Positions 1 through 8,081 are shown, counted from the stretch's first letter. The stretch is DNA of 34,718 bases from Clostridia bacterium (GCA_017454465.1 JAFTCY010000011.1:1-34718); one strand, 5' to 3'. The notes: generated from the sequence alone by a model not told the origin. Numbers and translations are program-made.

Positions 1-1
1 A

Positions 2-478
2 ACACCCGGCAACACGCCGGCACCGGAAGCATCAGCCCACGGCGCCCCGCTCATCATGCCTGAACCCGAAAAAGTCCGGCAAAGTTCTGAAATGTCCGTC
101 TCCGCCTCTGAAAACGGCGTAAATGACGTTACCGTAAAGAACGTTCCGGAAGAAGAGCCGGATAATAAGTCCGAGGTGCGTAACCAGAACCTGAGGCCCG
201 CAGATCTGTCAGAAGCTCTTGAACGGATCGGTGAGACACGGGTATCTCTCAAAGGTATTCTGGAACAGTGCAGAGCTTACATCTCAGATGACAGAAAACA
301 TGTAGTGATCGGAGCCAGCAGATTCACTCTTTCCCTGTTGAAACCGGAAATCAATTCGGATATAATCAGGTCAGCTCTGATAGTAACCGGGACGGCTGAC
401 CAGGACGCCCGACTCGAATTCAGGGCTGAAGAAACAAAGCAGGCTCAGCTTGGCATAGACGACCTGTTCGTCCAGTGA
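2..478 (+). CDS. dnaX: DNA polymerase III subunit gamma/tau, C-terminal part (partial)
   Basis: The reading frame is open from the window's left edge, so this is the 3' end of a longer gene. The first in-frame ATG, at 56, is probably internal. About 158 residues are visible: a Pro/Ala/Glu-rich low-complexity linker for roughly 60 residues, then a small folded domain with alternating helix and strand character. The clamp-loader ATPase domain lies outside the window. The call rests mainly on context: dnaX followed by ybaB and recR is one of the most conserved gene orders in bacteria, and a Pro-rich linker plus a divergent C-terminal domain is what tau-type DnaX tails look like. In the replisome, DnaX loads the sliding clamp and tethers the polymerase. 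It is likely co-transcribed with ybaB 33 bp downstream. Confidence 0.82.
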   Translation, partial: TPGNTPAPEASAHGAPLIMPEPEKVRQSSEMSVSASENGVNDVTVKNVPEEEPDNKSEVRNQNLRPADLSEALERIGETRVSLKGILEQCRAYISDDRKHVVIGASRFTLSLLKPEINSDIIRSALIVTGTADQDARLEFRAEETKQAQLGIDDLFVQ

Positions 479-511
479 TCGATATAAGAAATCAATTGAG
501 AGGTAATAATT

Positions 512-868
512 ATGAAAGTAAAACTTCCAAAAGGAGTCGGCGGCGGTCCGTCCAACATGCAGGGAATGCTCAAGCAGGCTCAGAAGATGCAGGAAGACAT
601 GAATGCTCTCCGTGAGGATCTTGACAGCCGCGAATATGAAGTCAAAGCCGGCGGCGGCGTCGTTACGGTGAAAATCAACGGCCAGCTCCAGGTGCTGTCC
701 ATTGATATCGAGCCTGATATCGTCGATCCCGACGACATCGAGACCCTGTCCGACATTCTTGTGGCTGCAGTAAATGAAGCAATAACTAAAGTAAACAACA
801 CAAATAACGAGGAGATGAACAAAATCACCGGCAGTCTCAACTTCGGAGGACTTCCGGGAATGTTCTGA
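512..868 (+). CDS. ybaB: YbaB/EbfC family nucleoid-associated protein
   Basis: The product has 118 residues, within the family's usual 100-120. It shows the family pattern: a flexible Gly-rich N-terminus (KGVGGGPSNMQGMLKQAQKM), a long amphipathic helix rich in Gln, Met and Asp/Glu, a central beta section (GGGVVTVKINGQLQVLSIDI), and a C-terminal helix ending in Gly/Phe-rich sequence. Family members form dimers that bind DNA and are encoded between dnaX and recR, as here. The precise function is unsettled; roles in nucleoid structure and recombination are proposed. The start is supported by GAGG about 8 bases upstream of the ATG. The gene lies 33 bp after dnaX and 6 bp before recR, consistent with one transcript. 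Confidence 0.95.
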   Translation: MKVKLPKGVGGGPSNMQGMLKQAQKMQEDMNALREDLDSREYEVKAGGGVVTVKINGQLQVLSIDIEPDIVDPDDIETLSDILVAAVNEAITKVNNTNNEEMNKITGSLNFGGLPGMF

Positions 869-874
869 TACATC

Positions 875-1477
875 ATGAGTGAGAATCTTGAACCGATCGA
901 AAGACTGACCGACATGTTCCGCAGGCTTGACGGAGTCGGCAAAAAGACAGCTGAGCGTTATGCGCACAACATAATCAGTCTTTCTGAAGCGGATGCGATC
1001 GAATTTGCCGAGGCCATCATAAAGGCCAAGACCGATATAAAGAGATGCTCCGTATGCTGCAATATCTCAACTGGCGAGGTGTGCGACATATGCGGCAATG
1101 AAGAAAGGGATCACAGTACCGTTTGCGTGGTGGAAGACCCCAAGGCTGTGATGGCGATCGAAAAGACACGGCAGTTCAGGGGAGTATACCACGTTCTGCA
1201 CGGCACGATCTCTCCGATGCGCGGCGTTACTCCGGATAAGCTGACAATAAAGGACCTTCTGTCCCGGATAAACAATTCCGAGGTAAATGAAGTTATTCTG
1301 GCCACCAACCCCACGGTAGAGGGTGAAGCGACTGCAATGTACATAGCAAAGCTTATAGTACCTCTGGGGGTAAAGGCGACAAGGATCGCCAACGGTGTCC
1401 CCGTGGGCGGAGACCTTGAATATACGGATGAGGTCACGCTCAGACGCGCCCTCGAGGGACGCTATTCCATGCTCTAG
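875..1477 (+). CDS. recR: Recombination mediator protein RecR
   Basis: The product has 200 residues, the normal RecR length. In order it shows an N-terminal helix-hairpin-helix region (LDGVGKKTAERYA, about residues 19-31), a four-cysteine zinc finger (CSVCCNISTGEVCDICG, about 58-74), a Toprim domain beginning with VCVVEDPKAVMAIE (about 84-97), and the C-terminal segment containing IANGVPVGGDLEYTDEVTL. RecR acts with RecO and RecF to load RecA onto SSB-coated single-stranded DNA during gap repair. The ribosome binding site is weak: the purine-rich stretch near 846 is more than 20 bases upstream. Translation may therefore be coupled to ybaB, which ends 6 bp before the ATG. Confidence 0.97.
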   Translation: MSENLEPIERLTDMFRRLDGVGKKTAERYAHNIISLSEADAIEFAEAIIKAKTDIKRCSVCCNISTGEVCDICGNEERDHSTVCVVEDPKAVMAIEKTRQFRGVYHVLHGTISPMRGVTPDKLTIKDLLSRINNSEVNEVILATNPTVEGEATAMYIAKLIVPLGVKATRIANGVPVGGDLEYTDEVTLRRALEGRYSML

Positions 1478-1485
1478 GAGACAAG

Positions 1486-2064
1486 ATGGTTTTCGGAAAG
1501 ACTGAAGCCCCGCTTACCGTGATACGGTCATCTAGAAGATCCATCGGAGTTGAGGTGAAAAATGGCGCCGTGACAGTAAGGGCGCCATTTCTTGCACTGC
1601 CCCGGGAGATAGACAGGATACTTGAGTCTCACTCAGAATGGATCGAAAAAAAACTGAAGCTGTGTGAAACAAGATTTCGTGAAGCGGAAGAGGCAGGGCC
1701 CCTGACAAGAGAAGAGATCCTGAAGCTTGCAGACCGGGCTGCCCGTGTAATTCCTCCGAAGGTTGAACATTACGCAAAGCTTATGAACATAGAATACGGG
1801 CGGATAACTATCAGAGCCCAGAAAACACGCTGGGGAAGCTGCTCGTCAAAGGGCAATCTCAATTTCAACGTCCTTCTCATGCTTGCTCCGGATGAGGTCC
1901 TGGACGGCGTAATAGTTCATGAACTCAGCCATAGGAAGCACATGAACCATTCAAAAGATTTTTATGACGAGATACTGAAAGTATACCCGGAATACCACAA
2001 ACATGACAAATGGCTTAAGACTCACGGCCATGCCCTTATGCTGAGGCTGGCCGGAATGCAATAA
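1486..2064 (+). CDS. YgjP-like (DUF45) M48-type metallopeptidase
   Basis: The product has 192 residues. It carries the zinc-binding HELSH motif (His145, Glu146, His149) and a third likely ligand, His155, in NHS. The family signature RWGSCSSKGNLNFN (about residues 115-128) precedes it. This arrangement defines the YgjP/DUF45 group of gluzincin-like proteins, usually annotated as M48 family peptidases. The physiological substrate is not established, and some members have been linked to nucleotide phosphatase activity, so the peptidase label is by fold. There is no signal peptide, so it is predicted cytoplasmic. The start has AGGAG 5 bases upstream, overlapping the end of recR, and the gene is probably a passenger in the dnaX-recR operon. 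Confidence 0.88.
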   Translation: MVFGKTEAPLTVIRSSRRSIGVEVKNGAVTVRAPFLALPREIDRILESHSEWIEKKLKLCETRFREAEEAGPLTREEILKLADRAARVIPPKVEHYAKLMNIEYGRITIRAQKTRWGSCSSKGNLNFNVLLMLAPDEVLDGVIVHELSHRKHMNHSKDFYDEILKVYPEYHKHDKWLKTHGHALMLRLAGMQ

Positions 2065-2078
2065 GCGGAGGAGATATC

Positions 2079-2534
2079 ATGCTGAAAACAGGGGACAGAG
2101 CGCCGGATTTTCTTCTGGCGGACAAAAACGGAAAGAAATACTCGATCAAGGATTTTTCGGGAAAGAAAACCGTCCTGTATTTTTACCCGAGAGACAATAC
2201 GCCCGGGTGCACCAGACAGGCCTGCGCGTTTGCGGGAGCATATTCAGAATTCCAGCGCAGAGGAGTAAATGTCGTGGGGATCAGCAAAGACTCGGCAGAT
2301 TCCCACAGGAAATTCGCAGAAAAGTATTCCCTTCCGTTCGTGATCCTGTCCGATCCGGATCTGGAGGCGATCAAGGCGTATGGCGTGTGGCAGGAGAAAA
2401 AGAATTACGGGAAAGTGTCTATGGGAGTCGTAAGGACCACGTTCATCATAGATGAAAACGGGATCATAACACATATCATGCCGAAGGTGAAGCCTGATAC
2501 AAACGCCTCAGAAATCCTTGAGCTCATGAAATAA
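2079..2534 (+). CDS. bcp: Thioredoxin-dependent thiol peroxidase (Bcp/PrxQ peroxiredoxin)
   Basis: The product has 151 residues, typical of Bcp. The peroxidatic cysteine is Cys44 in the motif TPGCT and the resolving cysteine is Cys49, giving the C-x4-C spacing of atypical two-cysteine PrxQ enzymes. The preceding FYPRDNTPG is the conserved active-site lead-in, and a catalytic-type Arg follows in GVVRTTFIID. The enzyme reduces hydrogen peroxide and organic hydroperoxides with electrons from thioredoxin, protecting an anaerobe from oxygen. It has an AGGAG site 6 bases before the ATG, lies 14 bp downstream of the metallopeptidase gene, and is the last gene before a terminator. Confidence 0.95.
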   Translation: MLKTGDRAPDFLLADKNGKKYSIKDFSGKKTVLYFYPRDNTPGCTRQACAFAGAYSEFQRRGVNVVGISKDSADSHRKFAEKYSLPFVILSDPDLEAIKAYGVWQEKKNYGKVSMGVVRTTFIIDENGIITHIMPKVKPDTNASEILELMK

Positions 2535-2547
2535 GACATGTGTGAAA

Positions 2548-2590
2548 AAAGAAGACGGATGCCGAATATCGTGCAGTTCCGCCTTCTTTT
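2548..2590. terminator. Bidirectional terminator between bcp and the UDP-GlcNAc epimerase gene
   Basis: Arms 2548-2558 and 2579-2589 pair over 11 positions with one mismatch (AAAGAAG-a-CGG against CCG-c-CTTCTTT), closing a 20-base loop. The + strand ends in TTTT, and the A-run at the left arm gives a T-run on the - strand. It lies between two convergent genes, so it can serve both. Confidence 0.6.
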
Positions 2591-2606
2591 CTGTATGCTT
2601 TGACTG

Positions 2607-3698
2607 TTATTTGCAGAGGATATCAGCGATCCGCCGGCAGGCGAACCCATCACCATATGGGTTGGAAGCCTCGCTCATCCTGCTGTATTCGGCAGGGTCC
2701 TCCAAGAGCTGCTTGAATGATGAGTAGATCGTTTCCTCATCGGTGCCGACCAGCTTAAGTGTGCCCGCAGCGATTCCTTCAGGGCGTTCTGTGGTGTCCC
2801 TCATGACAAGGACCGGCTTTCCGAGGGAAGGAGCCTCCTCCTGGATGCCGCCGCTGTCTGTGAGGATCATATAGCTCCTCGCTATGAAATTATGAAAGTC
2901 AAGGACCTCGAGAGGTTCTATAATATGCAGCCTGTCGCACCCTTCCAGTTCCTGGCGGGCTGCTTCTCTGACCACGGGATTCAGGTGGATCGGATATATT
3001 GCGCATACATCCGGATGCTCTTCAATGATCCTTCTGATCGCGCGAAACATATGATGCATGGGCTCTCCAAGATTCTCGCGCCTGTGAGCCGTTATTATGA
3101 TAAGTCTCCTGTTCCCGACCCAGTCGAGTTCCGGATGTGTGTACTCCTTTCGCACTGTTGTCTTAAGAGCGTCTATGGCGGTGTTTCCTGTAACGTAAAT
3201 CGTGGAAGGATCTTTTCCCTCTTTGAGAAGGTTGTTCTTTGAGAGCTCCGTGGGAGCGAAATTGTATCTTGAGATGATGCTTACAGCCTGTCTGTTAAAC
3301 TCTTCCGGGTAAGGAGATTCTATATTGTATGTGCGCAGTCCTGCTTCAACGTGTCCCACGGGAATGTGCAGATAAAAGCATGCAAGTGCAGTAACGAAGG
3401 TTGTAGACGTATCTCCGTGCACAAGAACAACCTCCGGCTTTGTCTCCTCAAGAAGTTTCTTGATGCCGCTCAGTATATTTATAGTCACGTCAAACAGCGA
3501 CTGCTTCTCCTTCATAATCGAAAGATCATAATCCGGTCTGATCTTAAATGCCTCAAGCACCTGATCAAGCATCTGACGGTGCTGCCCGGTCACAGTAAGG
3601 ATGACGTCAAGCTCAGGCCTGGATCGCAGTTCCAGGACGAGAGGACACATTTTTATTGCTTCCGGCCTTGTGCCGAATACCACCATAACCTTTTTCAT
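2607..3698 (-). CDS. wecB: UDP-N-acetylglucosamine 2-epimerase (non-hydrolysing)
   Basis: The product has 363 residues, the usual length. Signature motifs are GTRPEAIKMCPL (residues 9-20), HVEAGLRTYN, TAHRRENLGEP, and the UDP-binding stretch LTDSGGIQEEAPSLG followed by GKPVLVMRDTTERPE. The enzyme interconverts UDP-GlcNAc and UDP-ManNAc, supplying ManNAc for teichoic-acid linkage units or capsule (wecB/mnaA). It is a stand-alone unit here: its own consensus promoter sits at 3731-3759, AGGTGAG precedes the ATG, and it shares a terminator with bcp. No glycosyltransferase genes flank it, so the polymer it serves cannot be told from this window. Confidence 0.96.
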   Translation of the reverse strand: MKKVMVVFGTRPEAIKMCPLVLELRSRPELDVILTVTGQHRQMLDQVLEAFKIRPDYDLSIMKEKQSLFDVTINILSGIKKLLEETKPEVVLVHGDTSTTFVTALACFYLHIPVGHVEAGLRTYNIESPYPEEFNRQAVSIISRYNFAPTELSKNNLLKEGKDPSTIYVTGNTAIDALKTTVRKEYTHPELDWVGNRRLIIITAHRRENLGEPMHHMFRAIRRIIEEHPDVCAIYPIHLNPVVREAARQELEGCDRLHIIEPLEVLDFHNFIARSYMILTDSGGIQEEAPSLGKPVLVMRDTTERPEGIAAGTLKLVGTDEETIYSSFKQLLEDPAEYSRMSEASNPYGDGFACRRIADILCK

Positions 3699-3730
3699 AA
3701 ACTCACCTGTTTCCTTGTTATTTCATGTCA

Positions 3731-3759
3731 ATTATACGTACCAGCGCCGTTTTTGTCAA
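3731..3759 (-). promoter_or_regulatory. Sigma-A promoter of the UDP-GlcNAc 2-epimerase gene
   Basis: On the - strand a perfect -35 TTGACA (3759-3754) and a perfect -10 TATAAT (3736-3731) are separated by exactly 17 bp. Transcription would begin near 3724, leaving a 5' leader of about 25 bases before the ATG at 3698. Confidence 0.85.
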
Positions 3760-3825
3760 CCGAACCGTTATACACACATTCCTGCCTTTCCGCTTCCCGC
3801 ATTTTCTGTTATCTGACAAGATACC

Positions 3826-3854
3826 TTGACTTTTTTTTAAGGCTATGGTACGCT
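3826..3854 (+). promoter_or_regulatory. Probable promoter of the lipoprotein/SLH protease pair
   Basis: TTGACT (3826-3831) is followed after 17 bp by TACGCT (3849-3854), preceded by TGG to give an extended -10. The -10 hexamer matches the consensus at only three positions, so this is a moderate call. It lies 28 bases upstream of the lipoprotein ATG. Confidence 0.45.
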
Positions 3855-3881
3855 ACAAGGTGCTGTCGGGAGGTCGAACAT

Positions 3882-4442
3882 ATGAAACTTCACATATCTA
3901 TCATTCTGCTTTTTCTTTGCGCCACTATTCTCATTTCATGCGCCGCTGGGGAATACAGTTCAGGCATCCCAGCGTCAACACACAAAAGCAGTGACATGGC
4001 TCATGAAAACGGTGAAAAGCTGTACGACACCTTTCGCTGGAAGTATTACGTCCTTGAGCCGGGCATAAAGGCAGTCTCGGACTCAGAGACCGGCAAAGTT
4101 CTCTATACCCTGTATGCTTTTGAGATGGAGATGGATTGCGGAGGACTCTGCTCGTTCTTCATAAATTCAAGCAGCGAGTGCGCACCGTATGTCAGCTGGG
4201 CTCTTGATAAGGCAGGGGCGTTCAGGCTGAAGGAAATGTATGACAGTTTCATATCTGAGAGCGGAATAGATGTGAATGACCTGTCAGAATTCAAAACTGA
4301 TGCCACGGATCGGTATGAAACATTTTACTCGAAGTATGATTTCGACTCTTTTGACGAGGCCTTTTACGCAATATACGAGGAAGAAAACCTCCATGACGCC
4401 ATTATAGAGTACATCCGGAACAATTCTCAAGCTATATCATAA
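3882..4442 (+). CDS. Small predicted lipoprotein of unknown function
   Basis: I do not recognise a family. The frame is open well upstream, but the ATG at 3882 is chosen because GGGAGG lies 8 bases before it and a classic lipoprotein signal follows: MKLH, a hydrophobic stretch, then the lipobox L-I-S-C with Cys20 as the lipidated residue. The mature part of about 166 residues is acidic, contains a DCGGLC pair of cysteines, and ends in a helix-rich section with many Tyr, Phe, Asp and Glu. It is predicted to sit on the outer face of the membrane. It is 55 bp upstream of the SLH protease gene on the same strand with no terminator between, so co-expression is likely; an inhibitor, chaperone or substrate-binding role is speculation. 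Confidence 0.72.
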   Translation: MKLHISIILLFLCATILISCAAGEYSSGIPASTHKSSDMAHENGEKLYDTFRWKYYVLEPGIKAVSDSETGKVLYTLYAFEMEMDCGGLCSFFINSSSECAPYVSWALDKAGAFRLKEMYDSFISESGIDVNDLSEFKTDATDRYETFYSKYDFDSFDEAFYAIYEEENLHDAIIEYIRNNSQAIS

Positions 4443-4497
4443 CGGATCCGGCCAGCCTTAACATTTCAGGGAAAAATTTAAGCAAGGAGTCACACAG

Positions 4498-7017
4498 ATG
4501 AAATTCAAAAAAATACTGTCTTTTGTCCTCGCACTTGTCATTATTTCAGCTGTTGCAATTCCAGCTCTGTCAGATGATGCTGATGAAAAACTGCCTGAAA
4601 AATTTGACCTGAGAGACCTGAATCTGGTCTCTTCAGTAAAATACCAGGCACCATTCTCAACATGCTGGGGCTTTGCAACGATTGCTGCTTGTGAAATCTC
4701 TATCCTTGCGGAGCTCAGGGAGCTTTCTCCCGCTTATGCAGAGTATTTTGCCGATCCGGATGCTCTGGATCTTTCAGAACGCCAGCTTGCATGGTTTGCG
4801 TATACACCCATTCCCGGTGATTCTGTTCCTGATCAGGCTGGTGAAGGAATTAAATACTACGGTACCAAACTTAACGGACGTATGAACGCCGGCGGAAGGC
4901 CTTTGACTGCAACATCCATTCTATCATCCGGCATCGGACCAGTAGAGGAGCCGTTGGCACCGTATCAAAACAATGAAGGTGTATACCATGAGCAAAAAGG
5001 ATACTATCTTGACACGGACGCGGACGGAACTGAATATGACTGGAGCCTCGATGAAGGTTTCCGCTTCGTGAAATCGTTTGAACTCAGTGATACCCACATA
5101 CTTACGAATCCAGCCATAAGTGATGCGGAAGGACACTATTTCTACAACCCCGAAGGCACTCTTGCCATCAAGCGTGAGCTCATGGAAAAACGCGGAGTCG
5201 TTATAGGTTTCCATGCCGACGTGTCCAAGCCGGACGAGCTTGACAAAAACGGTAATTATATCAATCTTGATACATATGCCCAATATACGGATGAACTGGT
5301 GAGCGCCAATCATGCCGTCTGCATAATCGGATGGGATGACAATTATCCGAAAGAAAACTTCCTTGAAGGGCGTCAACCTCCTGAAAACGGTGCATGGATA
5401 GTAAAAAACAGCTGGGGCAGCGTCAACAGCACTGAACATAACAAAGGAGATTGGGGCGTAAACGGAAGCGGATATTTCTATCTGTCATACTATGACAAGT
5501 CTATCTCCTTTGCGGAAAGCTATGATTTCGCCATCAAGGAAGACTTTTACAACGGTGAAAACTCCTATGTTATGATAAGCCAGCATGACTATGTTCCTTC
5601 CACGGGATCAGGGACAGGCATCCCAATTCCGGACGGCGTTTCACTGGCCAATGTTTTTAAATCTGAAGAAACCGACCAATACATCAGAGCTATATCGATA
5701 GTAACGAACGCTCCGTGTTCTGAAGTTACCGCAGAGCTGTATCTTCTCGATGATGGCTGGGAAGATCCTACGGACGGTACCCTTCTCGGAACGGTCACCC
5801 GAACTTTTGAATACGCAGGATTTCACAGGATCACGCTGGACAGTAATTGTTATATCCCGGTTGACTGTCAGTACAGCATCGTTGCTACCGTAGCAGCAAA
5901 CCGAATTCCTCAGTTACCCATATCATTCGGGATAGGCTGGGGTGGAGAAGATGAGCCTGACGACGGATCATTTGCTACAGCGGTAGTTAACCCGGGAGAG
6001 AGCTTCGTCCAGCTGACAAGCCAGGAAGGTATACCGGTATGGTCAGACTGGACAGAAGATATCGAGGGAATCGGTTATCAGCTGGGGTCTAATTTCGGTT
6101 TGCTTGAATACGGCATGACAATAGTTTTAGACAATCATCCTCTTAAGGCATACGGTGAGCTCGCCCGAGAACTGATAACCGAGTGTACCGTGACCAATCC
6201 GGAGGAAATAGACGGCGCGGGCAGTGTAATACATTTCGCGTACACAGTCACCAACCCGAAACAGTATGAAATCAAAAGTATCCATCTGAGTGACAACCTG
6301 GTCGATCTTGATAGTAATGGATTCATCGAAATGCTCGATGCGGGCGAGACCGTTCGTTTTGAGCTCGATTATACCCTGACCGAGGAAGACATTGCAGCAG
6401 GTGACCTTGTGCATTATTTTAATGCCTCTCTGGACTATGATAAAAACTTCAGTTCCTCTGCAGGCGACGTGTACTGTCTCGGTGATAAACTTCCGTGGTA
6501 CGCACAGTACGCCACTGATATGTGTTCAACACTCGGATCGGAATGGGGAAAACACTTTGAGCAAAGCAGTCAGGTGACCAGGGGAGAAATGGTCGAAGCC
6601 CTCTATATCCTTGGTAATAACAGCGCTAACGGAGCAATCCTGCCATTTACTGACATTACGTCCGGCAGCACTCTTGCTGATGCTGCCGCATGGGGAGCTG
6701 CATACGGTATAATAGAAGGTTATGGTGACGGAACATTCCGTCCTGATGAAGCCCTCACCAGAGAACAGATGGTTTCCATGCTTTACAGATATGTCCAGGG
6801 GCTTGACATGGGGTATACCGGAGCCTGGATGTTCAGACTCGACTTCTCAGATGCCGACCAGGTCTCTGACTGGGCAAACGAAGCAATGCACTGGATGGTC
6901 CAGAACGGCATCATTATCGGGACACGCAAAGGACTTGAACCAAAGAGCGGTCTTACACTTGCCCAGTATGTAACTGTTCTTGACCGTTTTGTACAGCTCC
7001 TCGAGAAAGAAAACTGA
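4498..7017 (+). CDS. Secreted papain-like (C1A) cysteine protease with C-terminal SLH repeats
   Basis: The product has 839 residues. Residues 1-25 are a signal peptide (MKFKK plus a hydrophobic core ending near IPALS). The C1A catalytic domain follows almost at once: oxyanion Gln50, nucleophile Cys56 in STCWGFAT, His272 in SANHAVCIIGWDD, and Asn304 in AWIVKNSWGS. The Gln-to-Cys spacing of six matches papain. No obvious inhibitory propeptide separates signal and mature domain. Residues of about 345-520 form a beta-rich domain typical of the lectin-like module found in Firmicute C1A proteins. A beta-sandwich-like region containing CTVTNPEEIDGAGS follows. The last 180 residues hold three SLH repeats, the second being clearest (FTDIT, YGIIEGYGDGTFRPDEALTR). 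SLH repeats bind secondary cell-wall polymers, so the enzyme is probably displayed on the surface. AAGGAG lies 9 bases before the ATG. Confidence 0.93.
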   Translation: MKFKKILSFVLALVIISAVAIPALSDDADEKLPEKFDLRDLNLVSSVKYQAPFSTCWGFATIAACEISILAELRELSPAYAEYFADPDALDLSERQLAWFAYTPIPGDSVPDQAGEGIKYYGTKLNGRMNAGGRPLTATSILSSGIGPVEEPLAPYQNNEGVYHEQKGYYLDTDADGTEYDWSLDEGFRFVKSFELSDTHILTNPAISDAEGHYFYNPEGTLAIKRELMEKRGVVIGFHADVSKPDELDKNGNYINLDTYAQYTDELVSANHAVCIIGWDDNYPKENFLEGRQPPENGAWIVKNSWGSVNSTEHNKGDWGVNGSGYFYLSYYDKSISFAESYDFAIKEDFYNGENSYVMISQHDYVPSTGSGTGIPIPDGVSLANVFKSEETDQYIRAISIVTNAPCSEVTAELYLLDDGWEDPTDGTLLGTVTRTFEYAGFHRITLDSNCYIPVDCQYSIVATVAANRIPQLPISFGIGWGGEDEPDDGSFATAVVNPGESFVQLTSQEGIPVWSDWTEDIEGIGYQLGSNFGLLEYGMTIVLDNHPLKAYGELARELITECTVTNPEEIDGAGSVIHFAYTVTNPKQYEIKSIHLSDNLVDLDSNGFIEMLDAGETVRFELDYTLTEEDIAAGDLVHYFNASLDYDKNFSSSAGDVYCLGDKLPWYAQYATDMCSTLGSEWGKHFEQSSQVTRGEMVEALYILGNNSANGAILPFTDITSGSTLADAAAWGAAYGIIEGYGDGTFRPDEALTREQMVSMLYRYVQGLDMGYTGAWMFRLDFSDADQVSDWANEAMHWMVQNGIIIGTRKGLEPKSGLTLAQYVTVLDRFVQLLEKEN

Positions 7018-7036
7018 CACATACAATGTCTGCACA

Positions 7037-7060
7037 GGAGGCCCATCAGGGCCTCCTTTC
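7037..7060 (+). terminator. Rho-independent terminator after the SLH protease gene
   Basis: A perfect 8-bp stem GGAGGCCC (7037-7044) and GGGCCTCC (7049-7056) closes the tetraloop ATCA and is followed by TTTCT. It lies 20 bases after the stop codon. Confidence 0.85.
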
Positions 7061-7106
7061 TCGTATAACCTGTATTCTTTTTTGTTTCTGTATTTTTGTA
7101 AACCCC

Positions 7107-7135
7107 TTGCATTCTTCCCGGTGCTGTGGTATAAT
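7107..7135 (+). promoter_or_regulatory. Promoter of tRNA-Val
   Basis: TTGCAT (7107-7112) and a perfect TATAAT (7130-7135) are separated by 17 bp. The tRNA's first base is at 7147, so the primary transcript would have almost no 5' leader. Confidence 0.8.
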
Positions 7136-7146
7136 CACATCGCTTT

Positions 7147-7220
7147 GGAGGCATAGCTCAGCTGGTTAGAGTACTTGCTTGACATGCAAGGGGTCACTGG
7201 TTCAATTCCAGTTGTCTCCA
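7147..7220 (+). tRNA. tRNA-Val (anticodon GAC)
   Basis: It folds as a full cloverleaf. The acceptor stem is GGAGGCA with TGTCTCC (one G-T pair), the D arm is GCTC...GAGT, the anticodon stem CTTGC/GCAAG closes the loop TTGACAT, the variable loop is five bases, and the T arm is ACTGG-TTCAATT-CCAGT. Anticodon GAC reads GUC and GUU valine codons. The discriminator base is A and the 3' CCA is not encoded, so it must be added after transcription. The gene is monocistronic, with its own promoter and terminator. Confidence 0.95.
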
Positions 7221-7227
7221 TTGAGAT

Positions 7228-7260
7228 CCGGACAGTAATAACACTGTTCGGTTTTGTCTT
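7228..7260 (+). terminator. Rho-independent terminator of tRNA-Val
   Basis: CCGGACAG (7228-7235) pairs with CTGTTCGG (7244-7251) with one G-T wobble, then TTTTGTCTT follows. It lies 7 bases after the tRNA and would insulate it from the next gene. Confidence 0.7.
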
Positions 7261-7283
7261 TTGTACAGTGATATGAGGTGTAT

Positions 7284-8081
7284 ATGAAGTTTGACAAAGA
7301 AAGGTTCTTCAGTATTCTATCAGAAATCCGCAGCAGCGGACACGAGAGATACAACATAGGCACGCTCAAAGAAAAAACCATGCATCTTGCACTGAAGAGA
7401 TATTTCGAAGCCGATGAGAGTTTTCAGGAGATTGAAACCAACGGCTTCGTAGCGGATATACGTAAAGACGGCATCATATATGAGATAGAGACCGGGGGCT
7501 TTTCAGGCCTGAAACCGAAGCTGGAGGCTTACCTTGATGAATACACGGTCTGGCTTGTACTGCCCCTCTCAAAAAAGAAAAACCTTCAGTGGCTCGATCC
7601 GCTGACAGGAGAACTGTCAAAAAAGCGCACATCCCCCCTTAAGGCAAATGAATATGACATACTGTTCGAACTTGTAAGGATACTTCCATACGTTTCCCAC
7701 CCCAATCTCCATGTACTCGGTATCATGATGGAAACAGACGAGCTGAGGATCGCTGACGGATGGTCAGAAAACGGAAAAAAAGGATCCCACAGGGTCGAAC
7801 TGATTCCCAGTGACATATATTATGTTACAGAGTTTTCCTGCGATTCTGACTATGAGAAATACATACCGCCGTCATGCAACATGAAATTCACGGTCAAGGA
7901 CTTTGCCGAGGAGGCTGGCAGTATACTGGAGCCCAGGAGGTCAAAGATAGACAAAAGGACTGCCTCAGCGGTCATAAAGGTACTTGAAGCAAGAGGACTT
8001 ATAGTACGTACAGGCAAGGCCGGAAAAGCATACACATATTCAAGGGCAAGAACAGCGTCTGCTGCAGCCCCTGAGGCCTGA
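7284..8081 (+). CDS. Orphan protein with a possible PD-(D/E)XK nuclease-like N-terminus and winged-helix C-terminus
   Basis: I do not recognise a named family. The product has 265 residues from the ATG at 7284, chosen because TGAGG lies 5 bases upstream; an in-frame GTG two codons earlier is the alternative. Residues of about 22-90 suggest a restriction-endonuclease fold: an early Glu in GTLKEKTMHLALKRYF, then VADI, then IIYEIETGGFSGLKPKLEAY. The usual E-x-K lysine is replaced by Glu-Thr, so catalysis is doubtful. A central region of about 100 residues is followed by a basic C-terminal section (SKIDKRTASAVIKVLEARGL) resembling a winged helix. It has no signal peptide or membrane segment. It stands between the tRNA-Val terminator and a separate promoter; I see no clear promoter of its own, so low expression or tRNA read-through is possible. 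Confidence 0.7.
   Translation: MKFDKERFFSILSEIRSSGHERYNIGTLKEKTMHLALKRYFEADESFQEIETNGFVADIRKDGIIYEIETGGFSGLKPKLEAYLDEYTVWLVLPLSKKKNLQWLDPLTGELSKKRTSPLKANEYDILFELVRILPYVSHPNLHVLGIMMETDELRIADGWSENGKKGSHRVELIPSDIYYVTEFSCDSDYEKYIPPSCNMKFTVKDFAEEAGSILEPRRSKIDKRTASAVIKVLEARGLIVRTGKAGKAYTYSRARTASAAAPEA

Noticed and set aside
3351..3881. N-terminal extension of the lipoprotein, or a longer + strand gene
   Set aside because: The frame is open by chance across the epimerase gene on the other strand; the ribosome site and lipobox put the start at 3882.
7147..7284. tRNA-Val as an integration site for a mobile element
   Set aside because: I looked for a second copy of the tRNA 3' end downstream and saw none, and no integrase gene is present in the window.
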